Made by a program: the position numbers and the translations under genes. Source: Arcuatula senhousia (taxonomy: Eukaryota > Mollusca > Bivalvia > Mytilida > Mytilidae). From it: DNA of 64,000 nt. The notes beneath the pieces are model-generated. The model saw only the letters and a list, made by a program, of their open reading frames with translations. It searched no databases and was not told the origin of the DNA. Below, piece by piece: positions 51,200 through 61,707 of this stretch. Each line of letters opens with the position of its first letter. Positions within the stretch are counted from its first letter, which is position 1. The stretch spans positions 14,521,501 to 14,585,500 of the forward strand of contig OZ020307.1 in assembly GCA_963971305.1 (NCBI GenBank), written 5' to 3'.

Positions 51200-53035
51200 A
51201 TCAACAGTACATACATATTATTTTTTTATTTTTACTAAATTTTGCATAACTTTTTAGAAAGTAAAAGATGATTTTTTTTTTCATTAAATTATTCAAAATG
51301 AAAAAAAAAATGCATAAAAATGAAAAAAGGCCCAAATGGTCTGCAGCAAAATAGTTTGTGCAGCCGCGGGACAAAACATAGCAAAAATGAAGGTTATAAT
51401 TTTTTTTTTAATTAAGGCTCCATACCAGTGCATATTCTTAAAGACACACCAGCGGCGCTCTAGCCACACTTTATAAATATGAAGAGCAAATTTGAATATC
51501 AATAAATCTCAAAATTGTTGAATTGGAGTCCAAATTATGCCCGAGACAGCATAAAGAACCTTGTGCTTAGACAATTTTAAAATCCATACCTTTGAAGTAC
51601 CATAATGTGATTTTGAAATAACTCTAAATACTGTTTATTCTACATTTTCAAGTTCTTGTTTGAGGTCATGATTAAGAAATTTCAATATATTTTATTTATC
51701 AACATCAAGAATGTACATAAATCAACATTGACAAAGGACTTGTATGGAAACATGGAAGATGTTGAATTCATATTCAGCAACAATTCATAGATTCAACAAG
51801 CTTCTTATGTGAGCTATTGAAAACACTGGGCGTCTGTCGTCCGTTTGTTGCACTTTTAAAATAATTCTTGATTTTTTTTTCAAAATTTTCCACTTACTAT
51901 TATTTGACTAGTATTAACAGCAGCCTTCAATGTGACCAGTAGTCTTTGCTCGCCATCTTGCATTGGCCCTGGATTGAAGCTATAATACACAAGATTCAAT
52001 ATATACCAATCCTAAAATTATCAACGAAAACATATTTCTAGAAGTAGAACAATTATAAGCTTTTCAGTTGACTGAAACGATAAAAGATATTGTTAAGCAA
52101 GTCAAGATCATGCAGCAAAATATTTAACCAGTTGGGGTAGGACCATTCCTTTAAGGAGCTATTACCTCTAGATTATCAAAATTGCAACTCTACACTTATA
52201 ATTGCATAGAATCCATTTTAATTTAGATGACCTCTCATTTAGCATATGGTTCTTAATATGTGAAAAAAAATGTTTTCGTCTTAAAGTTTTAGAATTCAAA
52301 CGATCAAGTTAGGCGATTCAGGATCATGTGAGCCTGTTGTTTTAACAAAATATGGATTGGGCATTCATGAGTTAACACAATTGCTTGTGATAGTAGAGTT
52401 AAAGTAAAAACTATACTTATTAAAGGTGTAATTCTTTTTGGAGAAAAACAGATTGCATGGAAAATAGGGAGATAAATCAAAGAAATCTAAAATCAGTTTG
52501 GAAAGAAAAAAAAAAGAATCTGACCATAAACATGTTAAAAATTTCAGGGCTAGGAATTTCATACAAAATTTAGCACTTAAATTGAGCATGGTTTAGTCAG
52601 AGATAATCATAAGTATAAAAGAATCTGAAAACTATGTTCAAAATTGTGCTGTTGAAGATGAATGTCATTTCTTTATACATTGGAAAGCTTAACGATCATG
52701 ATGACTGATTGACAAGAACAAACCTGTTAAGATTTCAACAATCTTAAAACTAATCAGACCGTAAGTTCATATGACTAGCTCCTATCAAGTGAAAAATTAA
52801 TTTGTATCGAATTATCATTATTTTTTTGTAGTAGCATTGATTTTAGTCATTTAAAGCTAAACTAGACAGTAAAGATGGATTATTTTCATCAGTGGCTTTA
52901 CTTTATTTATTTAAATGATTGATATTTTTGTATTTCTAATTACTGTAATTAAATACATGTATTATTCAAATCTATTCGGTTCCATACTTTTTATCAACAT
53001 CTTTAGAGAGCCTCGAACCGATAGCATGTATAGGT
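51200..53035. other. No gene recognised
   Basis: AT-rich. Contains a reverse fragment of the CTTATTCCACAT repeat family (GGCCCTGGATTGAAGC at 51964-51980). Short frames have low-complexity Phe/Lys-rich translations. Confidence 0.5.
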
Positions 53036-55525
53036 TTAACAGTTTACTGGTCCACCTTTCTTTATATGAATAGCCCCGGACCTTTAAGCTTGAAAGATAA
53101 CTGGTCCGCCTGTCTTAATATGAATAGCCCCCGACCTTTAAGTTGACAGTAAACTGCCTTTCTTTATATGAATAGACCCGGACCTTTAAATTGAACAGTT
53201 TACTGGTCCACATTTGACAGTTTACTGGTCTTCCTCTCTTTATACACTGTAAAAACTAAATGTTTAATACATAAACACCTTTTTGCAACAGATAATAAAC
53301 ACTAAAATGTGTTTAAATATTAAACACTTATAAACACTAGTGTTTGGATTTTAAATACTTGACATGGTTATAAATTAAACACTTTTTAAACACACCTGTT
53401 TATCCTATAAACATGCATGTTTAACTCTTAAACATGTTATGGTGTTTATTTAAAAAACACCATAAAGTGTTTATAGCGATGCAACAGATAATAAACACTT
53501 AAACATGTTTATTATTTTAAATTTTAAACACTCAAACACGCTTATCATTTTAATAATAAACATGTGTGTTTAAACGTAACCCTTTTATTTGAACATACAA
53601 TGTATTTGACTCGCTTTAAAAAATAAAATACATGTAAAAGGAATAATTTACATGTAAGGTAAATAAATGACTTTCTTGTGGTATTCCGATTTTTTTTTCA
53701 CATTAAATGGATAATAAAGAAATAACAGAAAAAGATTTGAAAATTATATTTGTTTGTTTTTTATTATGATATATTAAAACACAAATAACACAATTTCACA
53801 TTAGGTCAAATTTTTTTTTCAGTTTAATATCCTCAGTGTAGTAAGCACTAGTTCAAATGTCATATCGCAGCCATTATTTCAGTAGGTCCATCTTTTTAAA
53901 ACTTTCCAATTCTCATTCCACAAATAAAAGAAAGTTTTCCGGTGGTTTCCTTCACAAAGAAATACATGAAATGTTTTATTTTTATGTGTTCACAAAGTCT
54001 GTCTCGTTTTCAAATTCGGTCAAATCAGTTTCAGCATTCGAAGTATAAAATTGACATACTGTCATGGTTTCAGTAACATCAAAATAAGATGAAGAGGTTC
54101 AGCTTAGAAACAACATGTACAAATAGATTCTGTATTTGTATTATGTGCTTTCCATCTCAGTTCTTCAATACAAAGAGCCTGAAAAGTAAACATAATATTT
54201 GTAATCAATTTTAAACTCTAGTGTTTAAAAGTTAAGCATTGGTGTTTAAATTTTACCCTTAACAAGCAACTATTTTTACTTAGAAAACATTAAACAGTCA
54301 ATAATTAATATTATATACCAGGAGTAAATTTGTTCTATACAAAATATAATGAATTGAAAACACATAATTGTGTCATTTATACTCAAAAATGCAATGAAGT
54401 TTCATGGAAGTCTCTCGGAACGTTTTTACTGTAACAGAATAATGTTTTCAATCTATTTATGTTTTGTTTTTTTTCATGAAAGGTTTCATATTTCTCGTTC
54501 TTACACTCAATATATATTGTATTCTTGTACAGTTTCTCATTGTTGAATTAAGAACTTACCATATGTGATTATCTCATTGTTTTATTCCTCCCTGTCTGAT
54601 ATTTCATAACAAATATTCAAAATTAAAGCGCGTGAAATCCAATATCCTCACGTGATGTGATGACGATTTCCGGTGGTAGGAAATAAACGCTAGTGTTTAA
54701 TATAAGTGTTTATTTTTCATAGGATTTTCATAGCTTTATTAAACATTAGTGTTTAAAATGATTGGCGATCATCTAGAAAATGAACGTTCAATCGCTTTTT
54801 ACTTCGTTTGTTTTAACATTTTCTATCTAAAAAGTCTATTAATTGTCTATTAAATTGATGCCACAAACAAAACACCAGATTTGAACAAAAATGCTAACAT
54901 TAAAAATCATGTTTCAATATTTTTTCTTAAAAGCCTCCTTTTCATTTCTGTTGATATTCGTTTACATAAAATTGTGTATTTTAAAATTAGAAATGAATTC
55001 AACGTATTTAAATCAAAATTTAACTTACTTTTAACTTAATTTGGTTAAATCATGCCTTTTAAACATGGGTGTTTAAGCATATCTGTCTAAACATGGGTGT
55101 TTAATTTTTTGTCGTTTTAAACATTTGATGTTTGAAATTTAAATGGAGATGTTTATTTTATAAACATTGGTGTTAAAATATCAAACGCACATGTTTAAGA
55201 ATTGAACACTCGTTAAACATGTTAAGCGTTGGCAGTTTTTACAGTGTATGAACAGCCCCGAACCTTTTAGTTTGACAGTTTACTGGTCCGCCTTTCTTCA
55301 TGTAAATAGACCCGGACCTTTAAGTTTAACAGTTTACTGGTCCACCTTTATTTATAAATGAATAGCACTAGACATTTAATTTCGACATTTTACTGGTTCC
55401 CCTTTCTTTATATGAATAGCCCCGGACCTTTAAGGTTGACAGTTTACTGGTCCTCCTTTTTTTATAAATGAATTGCCCCGGACCTATAAAATTGACGGTT
55501 TTCTGGTCCGCCTTCTTTATAAAAA
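53036..55525. repeat. About 55-bp tandem repeat, split by a transposon
   Basis: The unit, AGTTTACTGGTCCGCC, TTTCTTTATATGAATAGCCC and CGGACCTTTAAGTTGAC, recurs about four times at 53036-53244 and about five times at 55247-55525. The two halves are one array interrupted by the element at 53245-55246. Confidence 0.85.
53245..55246. mobile_element. 2002-bp non-autonomous DNA transposon, CACTGTAAAAACT ends, TA target duplication
   Basis: CACTGTAAAAACT at 53245 is inverted as AGTTTTTACAGTG ending at 55246. TA flanks both sides. Because it sits inside a tandem array, the empty site is visible in neighbouring units (CTTTATATGAATAGCC), which confirms the boundaries. Both subterminal regions (53255-53580 and about 54680-55230) are dense in variants of TAAACAC, GTGTTTAA and AAACATG, as expected for repeated transposase-binding sites. 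No transposase frame. Confidence 0.85.
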
Positions 55526-55640
55526 TAACTCGTGTGGGTTCCCGGTGGCGCATAGGCCAGCAACAGAGCCAAACTTGTCGACAAAAGTCCACTAAAGAGC
55601 GCTTAAAAAACCTGACACCAGGTCGGGTCGCTTTGCCCAT
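55526..55640 (+). repeat. SINE-like repeat fragment, copy 3
   Basis: CGTGTGGGTTCCCGGTGGCG, AAAAGTCCACTAAAGAGCGC and CGCTTTGCCCAT align with the 5' part of 8155-8680. The rest is absent. Confidence 0.65.
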
Positions 55641-56105
55641 GTTGTTAATCGACCTTCGTACGTATCATCCGCGATCACTACGATCGTTTTATGCTTTCAC
55701 TTTGCTTGTATTATGCTCGGTACGATTCTACTACTCTTTTACAAAGACTGTTCTACAAACTTTCGAACTTAAACATTAGAGCTTAAAAGGTGGGTGCATT
55801 TAGGTTAGGTGTGCATGCACCACGCTAGTCATGAAATGTTAAATGGTGTGAAAATATAAATGAATTTCCTTTTAAACTCTAGTGTTTAAAAGTTAAGCAT
55901 TGGTGTCAAGCAAAACGAATTTTATTTTTTTATTTTTATTTTAATTTTATTTTTGCATGTACACTCTGTAAATTCATTTTATTTTACCGTAAATTTTTTG
56001 TTACCGCTGCATTTGGAAGTGATATCCTCTCTCAAGTCCTTATTTATTTTCGTGAGTTTTTACAGAGCGGAAAGTTTTAATAAGCCATATTTTTAGCATT
56101 GTATC

Positions 56106-57010
56106 TATACTCTCTCAAAAAAGAAATGCAACATACAAAGATATTTAAATTACCATTGAAATAAAAATTATTTTATTTCTACTAAAAATTGTCGTACGAA
56201 TGTAAAGTTTTGCATGATTATTCTTACATGTGAAATAAACAACATTCAAATATAACAGCTAAAGGATGCCTAGCGCCAACTGTAGTAACACCGACTAAAT
56301 GCTTGCATCCAGACTTAACTCGTGCTCTCCCTTGTTTCTAAAAAACGTCCCAAGCGATCTTTTGGCTCCCATTTTCACACATATTGAAGCCTCTGCTTCC
56401 ATACCCTAGGTTTTTAAAAACATCGAGTGGCGCTAGCCAAATATTTTTGACCAAAACAACCCCCCCTTTTCAAGTTAAATGGTCCGTCCCTTATAACAAA
56501 TTTTGAAAAAAAAAGGGAGGAGTGTAGTTCATTAAGAGTCACATGGGTACACGAGAAGCCTTACCAATAGCATAACAAACGTAAAACATAAAACATTTTT
56601 TTTATTCTTAAAGACCATCTGAAAATTCTGATCTTATGGAAAATCGGGCATCTACTGATTAAATTGGATCTGCGCATACGCCAACGTCTAATTTGCGCAA
56701 TGTTACACCAGGGAAAGAAGGCGCACATTTATGAGTTATTAAAATCTGACATTAGAATCTTGCACGTAACGTTCTTTTGAATCTGGTGATGCAGCAATTT
56801 GAGTACTGTCTTGCAAACAAACCGATTGACATAATTCTTAATGGCACGCGCACTTGATTTGCAAACAGTAAAAAATTAGCAATTAAAGAAAAAGAGGCTC
56901 CTCTACAATAACCAAATCAAATTTCAAAATGATATTTCAACAACTGATGATTTGCATGCGAGGTAATTTCAGAATGTTAGTTTGTTGTGTTTCTCTTTTG
57001 AGAGAGTATA
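56106..57010. mobile_element. Tc1/mariner-like non-autonomous element
   Basis: TATACTCTCTCAAAAAAGAA at 56106 and its inverted partner ending AGAGAGTATA at 57010 (TATACTCTCTCAAAAGAGAA on the minus strand) form roughly 30-bp inverted ends containing TA. The 900-bp interior shows no transposase. The Tc1/mariner assignment rests on end sequence style and TA only. Confidence 0.65.
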
Positions 57011-57170
57011 TATTTGGAAAAAAAGTATTATGTCATGTGAGCTGTGTCGCTAACACTTATTCCACAACTCGATCTTTATTTTCTATTTATTCCCAATATA
57101 TTTGGTGTCATATAACACTTCAAATCATATACCGGTATGTAGGATTTACATGTAAAAACTAGAAGAAAGG

Positions 57171-57740
57171 GGTGCAAAGTTTATCGCTCGGGATTAATTG
57201 TCCAGAGAAGACGGTACTCAGGGCTCACAAAGATGCTGAAAGAGCTGGACCAATGCTCCAAACTAGACGGACAACAACAGAAGCATCAGATAATGGCTCT
57301 CAACTCTTATAGACAACTGATCACATACTCATGCTGAGAACGAAGCTCAAAATAAAAGCAGCAAAGACTGTGTAACCAAAACATTGTTGACACAAGCTGC
57401 TATTGTACCAAATTATAAAAAAAGATTTACTAGTCAGAGCAGTGATTGATTTGAAACCATCTGACAGGATAGCGCTTGCCCTCAAAATATTAGGGGCCCT
57501 CCTCAGTCAGCGCGACTAGATCCCGAGGAGCAAAGAGAATTGATGACACACAGATAATAAAAATCTCTTATCTTAAACACGTTATATTTAAGGTGAACAT
57601 CTACCTGTCGTCACTGATTGATATTCTCAGCTGGGCTCCCCTTAAAAAAGTTGCGTTATCAAGTATGAACTACCACGGTATCAAAATGTTTTCAATTAAT
57701 TAATTTTTTTTACGCCACTGGCTTAATAATCGTATGAGAG
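57171..57740. other. Unassigned, less AT-rich stretch
   Basis: 57171-57560 has higher GC than its surroundings and short uninterrupted frames (for example around AAAGAGCTGGACCAATGCTC). I recognise no protein family and see no consistent exon borders; it could be a decayed element. Confidence 0.3.
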
Positions 57741-57965
57741 TTTTAATCTCAATAATATTATATAATATAATATAATAAAACAACATATCATATAATAAAT
57801 AAATTAAATAATAAAATTAAAATTAGATTAAAAATGAAATAAAAATCAAAATAAAATTAAACTAAAGTAAAATAAAATAACATAAAAATCAAGCAATAAA
57901 ATTATAATAAAATAATAGAATGAAATGAAACAAAATAAAAAAAAGAAATGTTATAAAATTCAAAT
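57741..57965. repeat. A-rich AAAAT/ATAAT simple-sequence region
   Basis: Low-complexity run of AATAAAAT-type units about 220 bp long. Confidence 0.8.
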
Positions 57966-58189
57966 TATTTTCTAACATTAATTTTACATTTAATTTTTTA
58001 CTATACTGTGTGCACAATAAAAGACAGATTCGAAATGTTAATGATTGATTAATTATTAAAACCTACTTCTTCATAACTTAAAATGTATTATTAAATGAAA
58101 TGTTCGTGGACCCGGATACGTAAATAGGGCGGACCTATTCTTATACGGGCGGATCTAAAATTATAGAGACCCGGACCCATAATGTTAAT

Positions 58190-58215
58190 TTTACGTATCC
58201 GGCCGGATACGTAAA
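58190..58215. repeat. 26-bp perfect palindrome
   Basis: Centred on CCGGCCGG, with arms TTTACGTATCCGG and its reverse complement and no loop. It lies just inside the right member of the CCGGTGTCG inverted pair. Confidence 0.9.
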
Positions 58216-58627
58216 TTTGGTGGACCCATAATTATACGACACCGGCACGAGTTTTATTTATTCATGAGGAATTATTTAGTTAAAGGCGATAGAATATACA
58301 TTATGTATTCATCTATTACTTGATTTGTTCGTATAAATATTTCTGTTATTTGATTGGGTAATGCAAGGAAAATATCTTCTCCATTCATAAATTCAGTATA
58401 CAATACACATCATTGGGACGAGTTCATTGGAGAATTGGAGAATACATCAAAGCTTTAAATTATCCGTCTAAATTTCAAAATTGTCTAAACCCTAAGGTTC
58501 TTCCTACCCCAGACATAGGTTGATTATCTTAGTAATAATTTGGTTCCCCAGTTTGGTTTTTTTGGTTATACTGTTCTATGCTCTTCATATTTATACAGTG
58601 TTTGGCATTTTCAATATTTTTGGTAGA

Positions 58628-58671
58628 GCGCCTCTGATGAGTCTTGAATAGACGAAACGCGCGTCAGGCGT
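58628..58671 (+). ncRNA. Type I hammerhead ribozyme, copy 1
   Basis: Stem I GCGCCT/AGGCGT (6 pairs, one wobble), core CTGATGA (58634-58640), stem II GTC/GAC closing TTGAATA, core GAAA, and palindromic stem III ACGCGCGT. Cleavage is expected after the C at 58665 (GTC|A). Stem III has no loop and is self-complementary, so activity likely needs a dimer or a multimeric transcript. Confidence 0.88.
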
Positions 58672-58986
58672 AGCAAAATTTATTGTCTGGAACTTTGTTG
58701 TCATTTGTATTTCGAACACACGTGAAGGTTAGCACTGCTGGTGGAGTGTAAATTCCCCGAGGTTAGCCCGCTCCGGCACCAACACTTTTTGAGTTGGAGA
58801 ATACATCAAAGCTTTAAATTATCCGTCTAAATTTCAAAATTGTCTAAACCCTAAGGTTCTTCCTACCCCAGACATAGGTTGATTATCTTAGTAATAATTT
58901 GGTTCCCCAGTTTGGTTTTTTTGGTTATACTGTTCTATGCTCTTCATATTTATACAGTGTTTGGCATTTTCAATATTTTTGGTAGA

Positions 58987-59030
58987 GCGCCTCTGATGAG
59001 TCTTGAATAGACGAAACGCGCGTCAGGCGT
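58987..59030 (+). ncRNA. Type I hammerhead ribozyme, copy 2
   Basis: Same core and stems as copy 1, exactly 359 bp downstream. Predicted cleavage after 59024. Confidence 0.88.
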
Positions 59031-59345
59031 AGCAAAATTTATTGTCTGGAACTTTGTTGTCATTTGTATTTCGAACACACGTGAAGGTTAGCACTGCTGG
59101 TGGAGTGTAAATTCCCCGAGGTTAGCCCGCTCCGGCACCAACACTTTTTGAGTTGGAGAATACATCAAAGCTTTAAATTATCCGTCTAAATTTCAAAATT
59201 GTCTAAACCCTAAGGTTCTTCCTACCCCAGACATAGGTTGATTATCTTAGTAATAATTTGGTTCCCCAGTTTGGTTTTTTTGGTTATACTGTTCTATGCT
59301 CTTCATATTTATACAGTGTTTGGCATTTTCAATATTTTTGGTAGA

Positions 59346-59389
59346 GCGCCTCTGATGAGTCTTGAATAGACGAAACGCGCGTCAGGCGT
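59346..59389 (+). ncRNA. Type I hammerhead ribozyme, copy 3
   Basis: Same core and stems, another 359 bp downstream. Predicted cleavage after 59383; the array ends 47 bp later. Confidence 0.88.
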
Positions 59390-59889
59390 AGCAAAATTTA
59401 TTGTCTGGAACTTTGTTGTCATTTGTATTTTAATCGAAGGGTTGTTTCAATCGATACCGTTTTAACACGATACCTGTCTTGTTCCACGGTGTCCAACCCC
59501 CGTACAGTGCATTCCGGAAGTAGTGCGTTTTTTAATGGTAAACAAGGAAGGAAATTTGAGTGTCGACTAAGAAAACCTTGAATATGAAAACATTAAATTG
59601 TTCAAAAATACTTTTTGACTATTATTCGTGTAAAATGAAACCTTTGGTAAAATGAATAAATACACAAATACAAGAATTCTTTATTCTTCGTCGCATACTT
59701 TTGAAAACGCATTAGGGTCATGATATTTTATTAGAAAACTCGACAGAAAAATCATACATATTTGGTACTATACAAAAATTTAATTTATTTTCTGGGTATC
59801 AACAGAAACTTTATAAGTATAGTTTTGGAAATCGTTCAACAATTGGAGGTAAAACTACATACTTTAAAAGAAAATAGAGATCCTAGTTT

Positions 59890-59975
59890 TTTTCTTCACT
59901 GTACGGCCCGTTGGAATGATACTGTACGGTTCGTTGCGCGCACTCATTCTGAAACTGTACGGCCCGTTGCACCTT
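59890..59975. repeat. Three short CTGTACGGYYCGTTG repeats
   Basis: CTGTACGGCCCGTTGG, CTGTACGGTTCGTTGC and CTGTACGGCCCGTTGC begin near 59899, 59932 and 59954. Function unknown. Confidence 0.6.
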
Positions 59976-60139
59976 TTTGCGCATGATGCCTGATGAAAAG
60001 TATCTTTAAATACGTTTTTAAATCAAAAAAGATTGGATACTTTGTTTTAATTATTATTAGTTAACGTTTCCTAGCCAGCTCGTTAAGAGGCATTGTAAGA
60101 AAAGCAGTAAAATAAAGACAACAAACAAATAATTAGTCT

Positions 60140-60600
60140 TGTGCGGACCCAAGAGATGAATAGGCCTCTAACAGCAGAGCCCAGCTTATCGTAAGAGGCG
60201 ACTAAGGGTCTTGGGATTCTGATATCGGGTCAGTGCTCAGTCTCAGAGAGACGGAGTGTGTACCCTAGGTGGCTGAATTTGGTATCGTGGCCCTCGTTCG
60301 CGGGGTTCGTCTGGTCAAATACAGGCACCATGACTGCTGACCATAGTAGGCCAACGTGTGTGGAAAGTGCAACGCTTCATGCACGTAAAATATCCCTTTG
60401 TAGGCCGTCAGACTAGTGCGCCACATAAGCTAAGTTTTTCACCTCTCTCCTTTTCTGTTCGACATTAACTGTTCCCATGTTTCCCACTGACTCCACATTT
60501 CTCATCATCATTTCATGTTCATTTTATCATACTTTCTTGTCCATCGCCTATAAATAAACAATATAGCGTTGCTTGGGGGTAAAACACAAATCCACTCACT
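60140..60600 (+). mobile_element. SINE-like dispersed repeat, diverged copy 4
   Basis: Begins near GTGCGGACCCAAGAG. It shares ATCATCATTTCATGTTCATT, TCTTGTCCATCGCC-like and GTTGCTTGGGGGTAAA with 8155-8680 at the 3' end, and ends in CACTCACTCATT. The 5' half differs more (CTAAGGGTCTTGGGATTCTG), so it may be another subfamily sharing the 3' end. Confidence 0.65.
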
Positions 60601-60738
60601 CATTTGCTCGGGATATAGTAGACATTGACTGTGGCGGTATAATATTATTAAATATTATAATAAAACAAAAAACAAAACAAAAAACACTATAAAGGAACAA
60701 TACCCGGGAGGATAAACTTCCCATATATTTTTGTCTTT

Positions 60739-61335
60739 GAAAGGACTAGAGCCATGAACCCCCATTTTTGGCCTTGTTAATACTCAAATATCAAAATTGG
60801 TTAGTTTTACATCAAAATTTGTGTATGTATAGCTGGATGTCTGTGTTAAAAGAGAAAAGATTTGAATATGGTGTATAAATGAATTTGCAAGTACCCTAGT
60901 CCTTCAAAAATAGTCTAAATCGGTGATTTTTCACTTTTTGGCCAAAATGACTTGTTTTTCAGTCACAATTTTGTGATTTTCTAAGTGGCGCCACCCCTCG
61001 CCCATCGAAATTTTTGTTGAAATATGAAGAAAATAATGTATTTTTAAGATTTAAGCAAAAATATTTATGGGCGAGGGGTGGCGCCCATGTCATTTTCACC
61101 AAAAACCAGGTGGAAAATTGTGAAATTTAGCTTAAAATAGCATATTTTCAATTTTAGCGTAACTTTATAACGTTATTACAACGTCACAAGTACAGAAAAC
61201 TTTAAAATTGAATTTGTTTTGTAACAAGTGTTCATTCTAGACTACTTGGCCATAAAAATCTTATCTAACAAATGAATTTGAAAAAAATGGCCCAATTTAG
61301 GGCCAAATATGAGGGTTCGTGGCTTTAGTCCTTTC
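60739..61335. mobile_element. 597-bp foldback element
   Basis: GAAAGGACTAGAGCCATGAA at 60739 matches the reverse complement of 61316-61335 (GAAAGGACTAAAGCCACGAA). The inversion continues inward through ..CCCATTTTTGGCC and GGCCAAAATGAC to the centre, where GGCGCCACCCCTCGCCCAT (60987-61005) is exactly inverted at 61067-61085. The whole segment could fold into one long hairpin. No coding frame. Confidence 0.78.
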
Positions 61336-61340
61336 CGGTT

Positions 61341-61706
61341 GTTACATTGAAATTGTTTATAACACCAGGTTTCTTTCCTTGTACTGCACATGGTCGATAT
61401 CCTCGGTGCTGGATTTGTCCTACTCTGCTCAAATGTTTTGGTCTTTCGTACTTTTCGTTCAAAACATTTTGGTTTTGGGTCTTCCAATGTGTTGATTCGA
61501 ATTGCAGCTGATAAGAGGTTACTCCTTGAAATATCGTTATACAGCATAGCCAAATTACCCGTTTTAGTATTTTCAAAAATTGTATTCATGGACGTCAAAC
61601 TCCTCACAGTTCCAGTTCCCGTCCGTAACGGTCCGTACACTAATCACTGCACCAGGCTCTCCGGGCTTCTTTTCAATGACCTCTTTTTGGCCCTACTCTC
61701 TAAATA
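61341..61706. other. Unassigned open stretch
   Basis: Both strands are open for 100-130 codons here (minus 61640-61242, plus 61390-61707) and GC is above background. I recognise no family; the minus frame runs into the foldback element, which argues against a real gene. Possibly a decayed element. Confidence 0.25.
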
Positions 61707-61707
61707 A

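Larger units (their letters stand above)
50481..58245. repeat. Inverted pair of CCGGTGTCGYATAATTAT termini, 7.8 kb apart
   Basis: CCGGTGTCGCATAATTATAG at 50481 reappears inverted at 58226-58245, with further shared pieces inward (GGCCGGA..CCGTAA, GTTAACATT.TGGGTCC). They may be the two ends of one large non-autonomous element now full of nested insertions, or two independent copies in opposite orientation. No target duplication is evident, so I do not call it one element with confidence. Confidence 0.45.
58435..59430 (+). mobile_element. Retrozyme-type tandem array, 2.8 copies of a 359-bp hammerhead unit
   Basis: The 359-bp unit beginning TTGGAGAATACATC starts at 58435, 58794 and 59153; the third copy stops at 59430. 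Copies look virtually identical over hundreds of bases. Each contains a complete type I hammerhead ribozyme, so a transcript would self-cut into 359-nt monomers (58666-59024 and 59025-59383). No protein is encoded. This is the layout of metazoan retrozymes, small non-autonomous retroelements that make circular RNAs and are known in mussels. The flanking duplication is not evident. Confidence 0.9.

Noticed and set aside
57171..57560. Possible host exon or transposase fragment
   Set aside because: No recognisable domain, several stops in all frames and no convincing splice sites.
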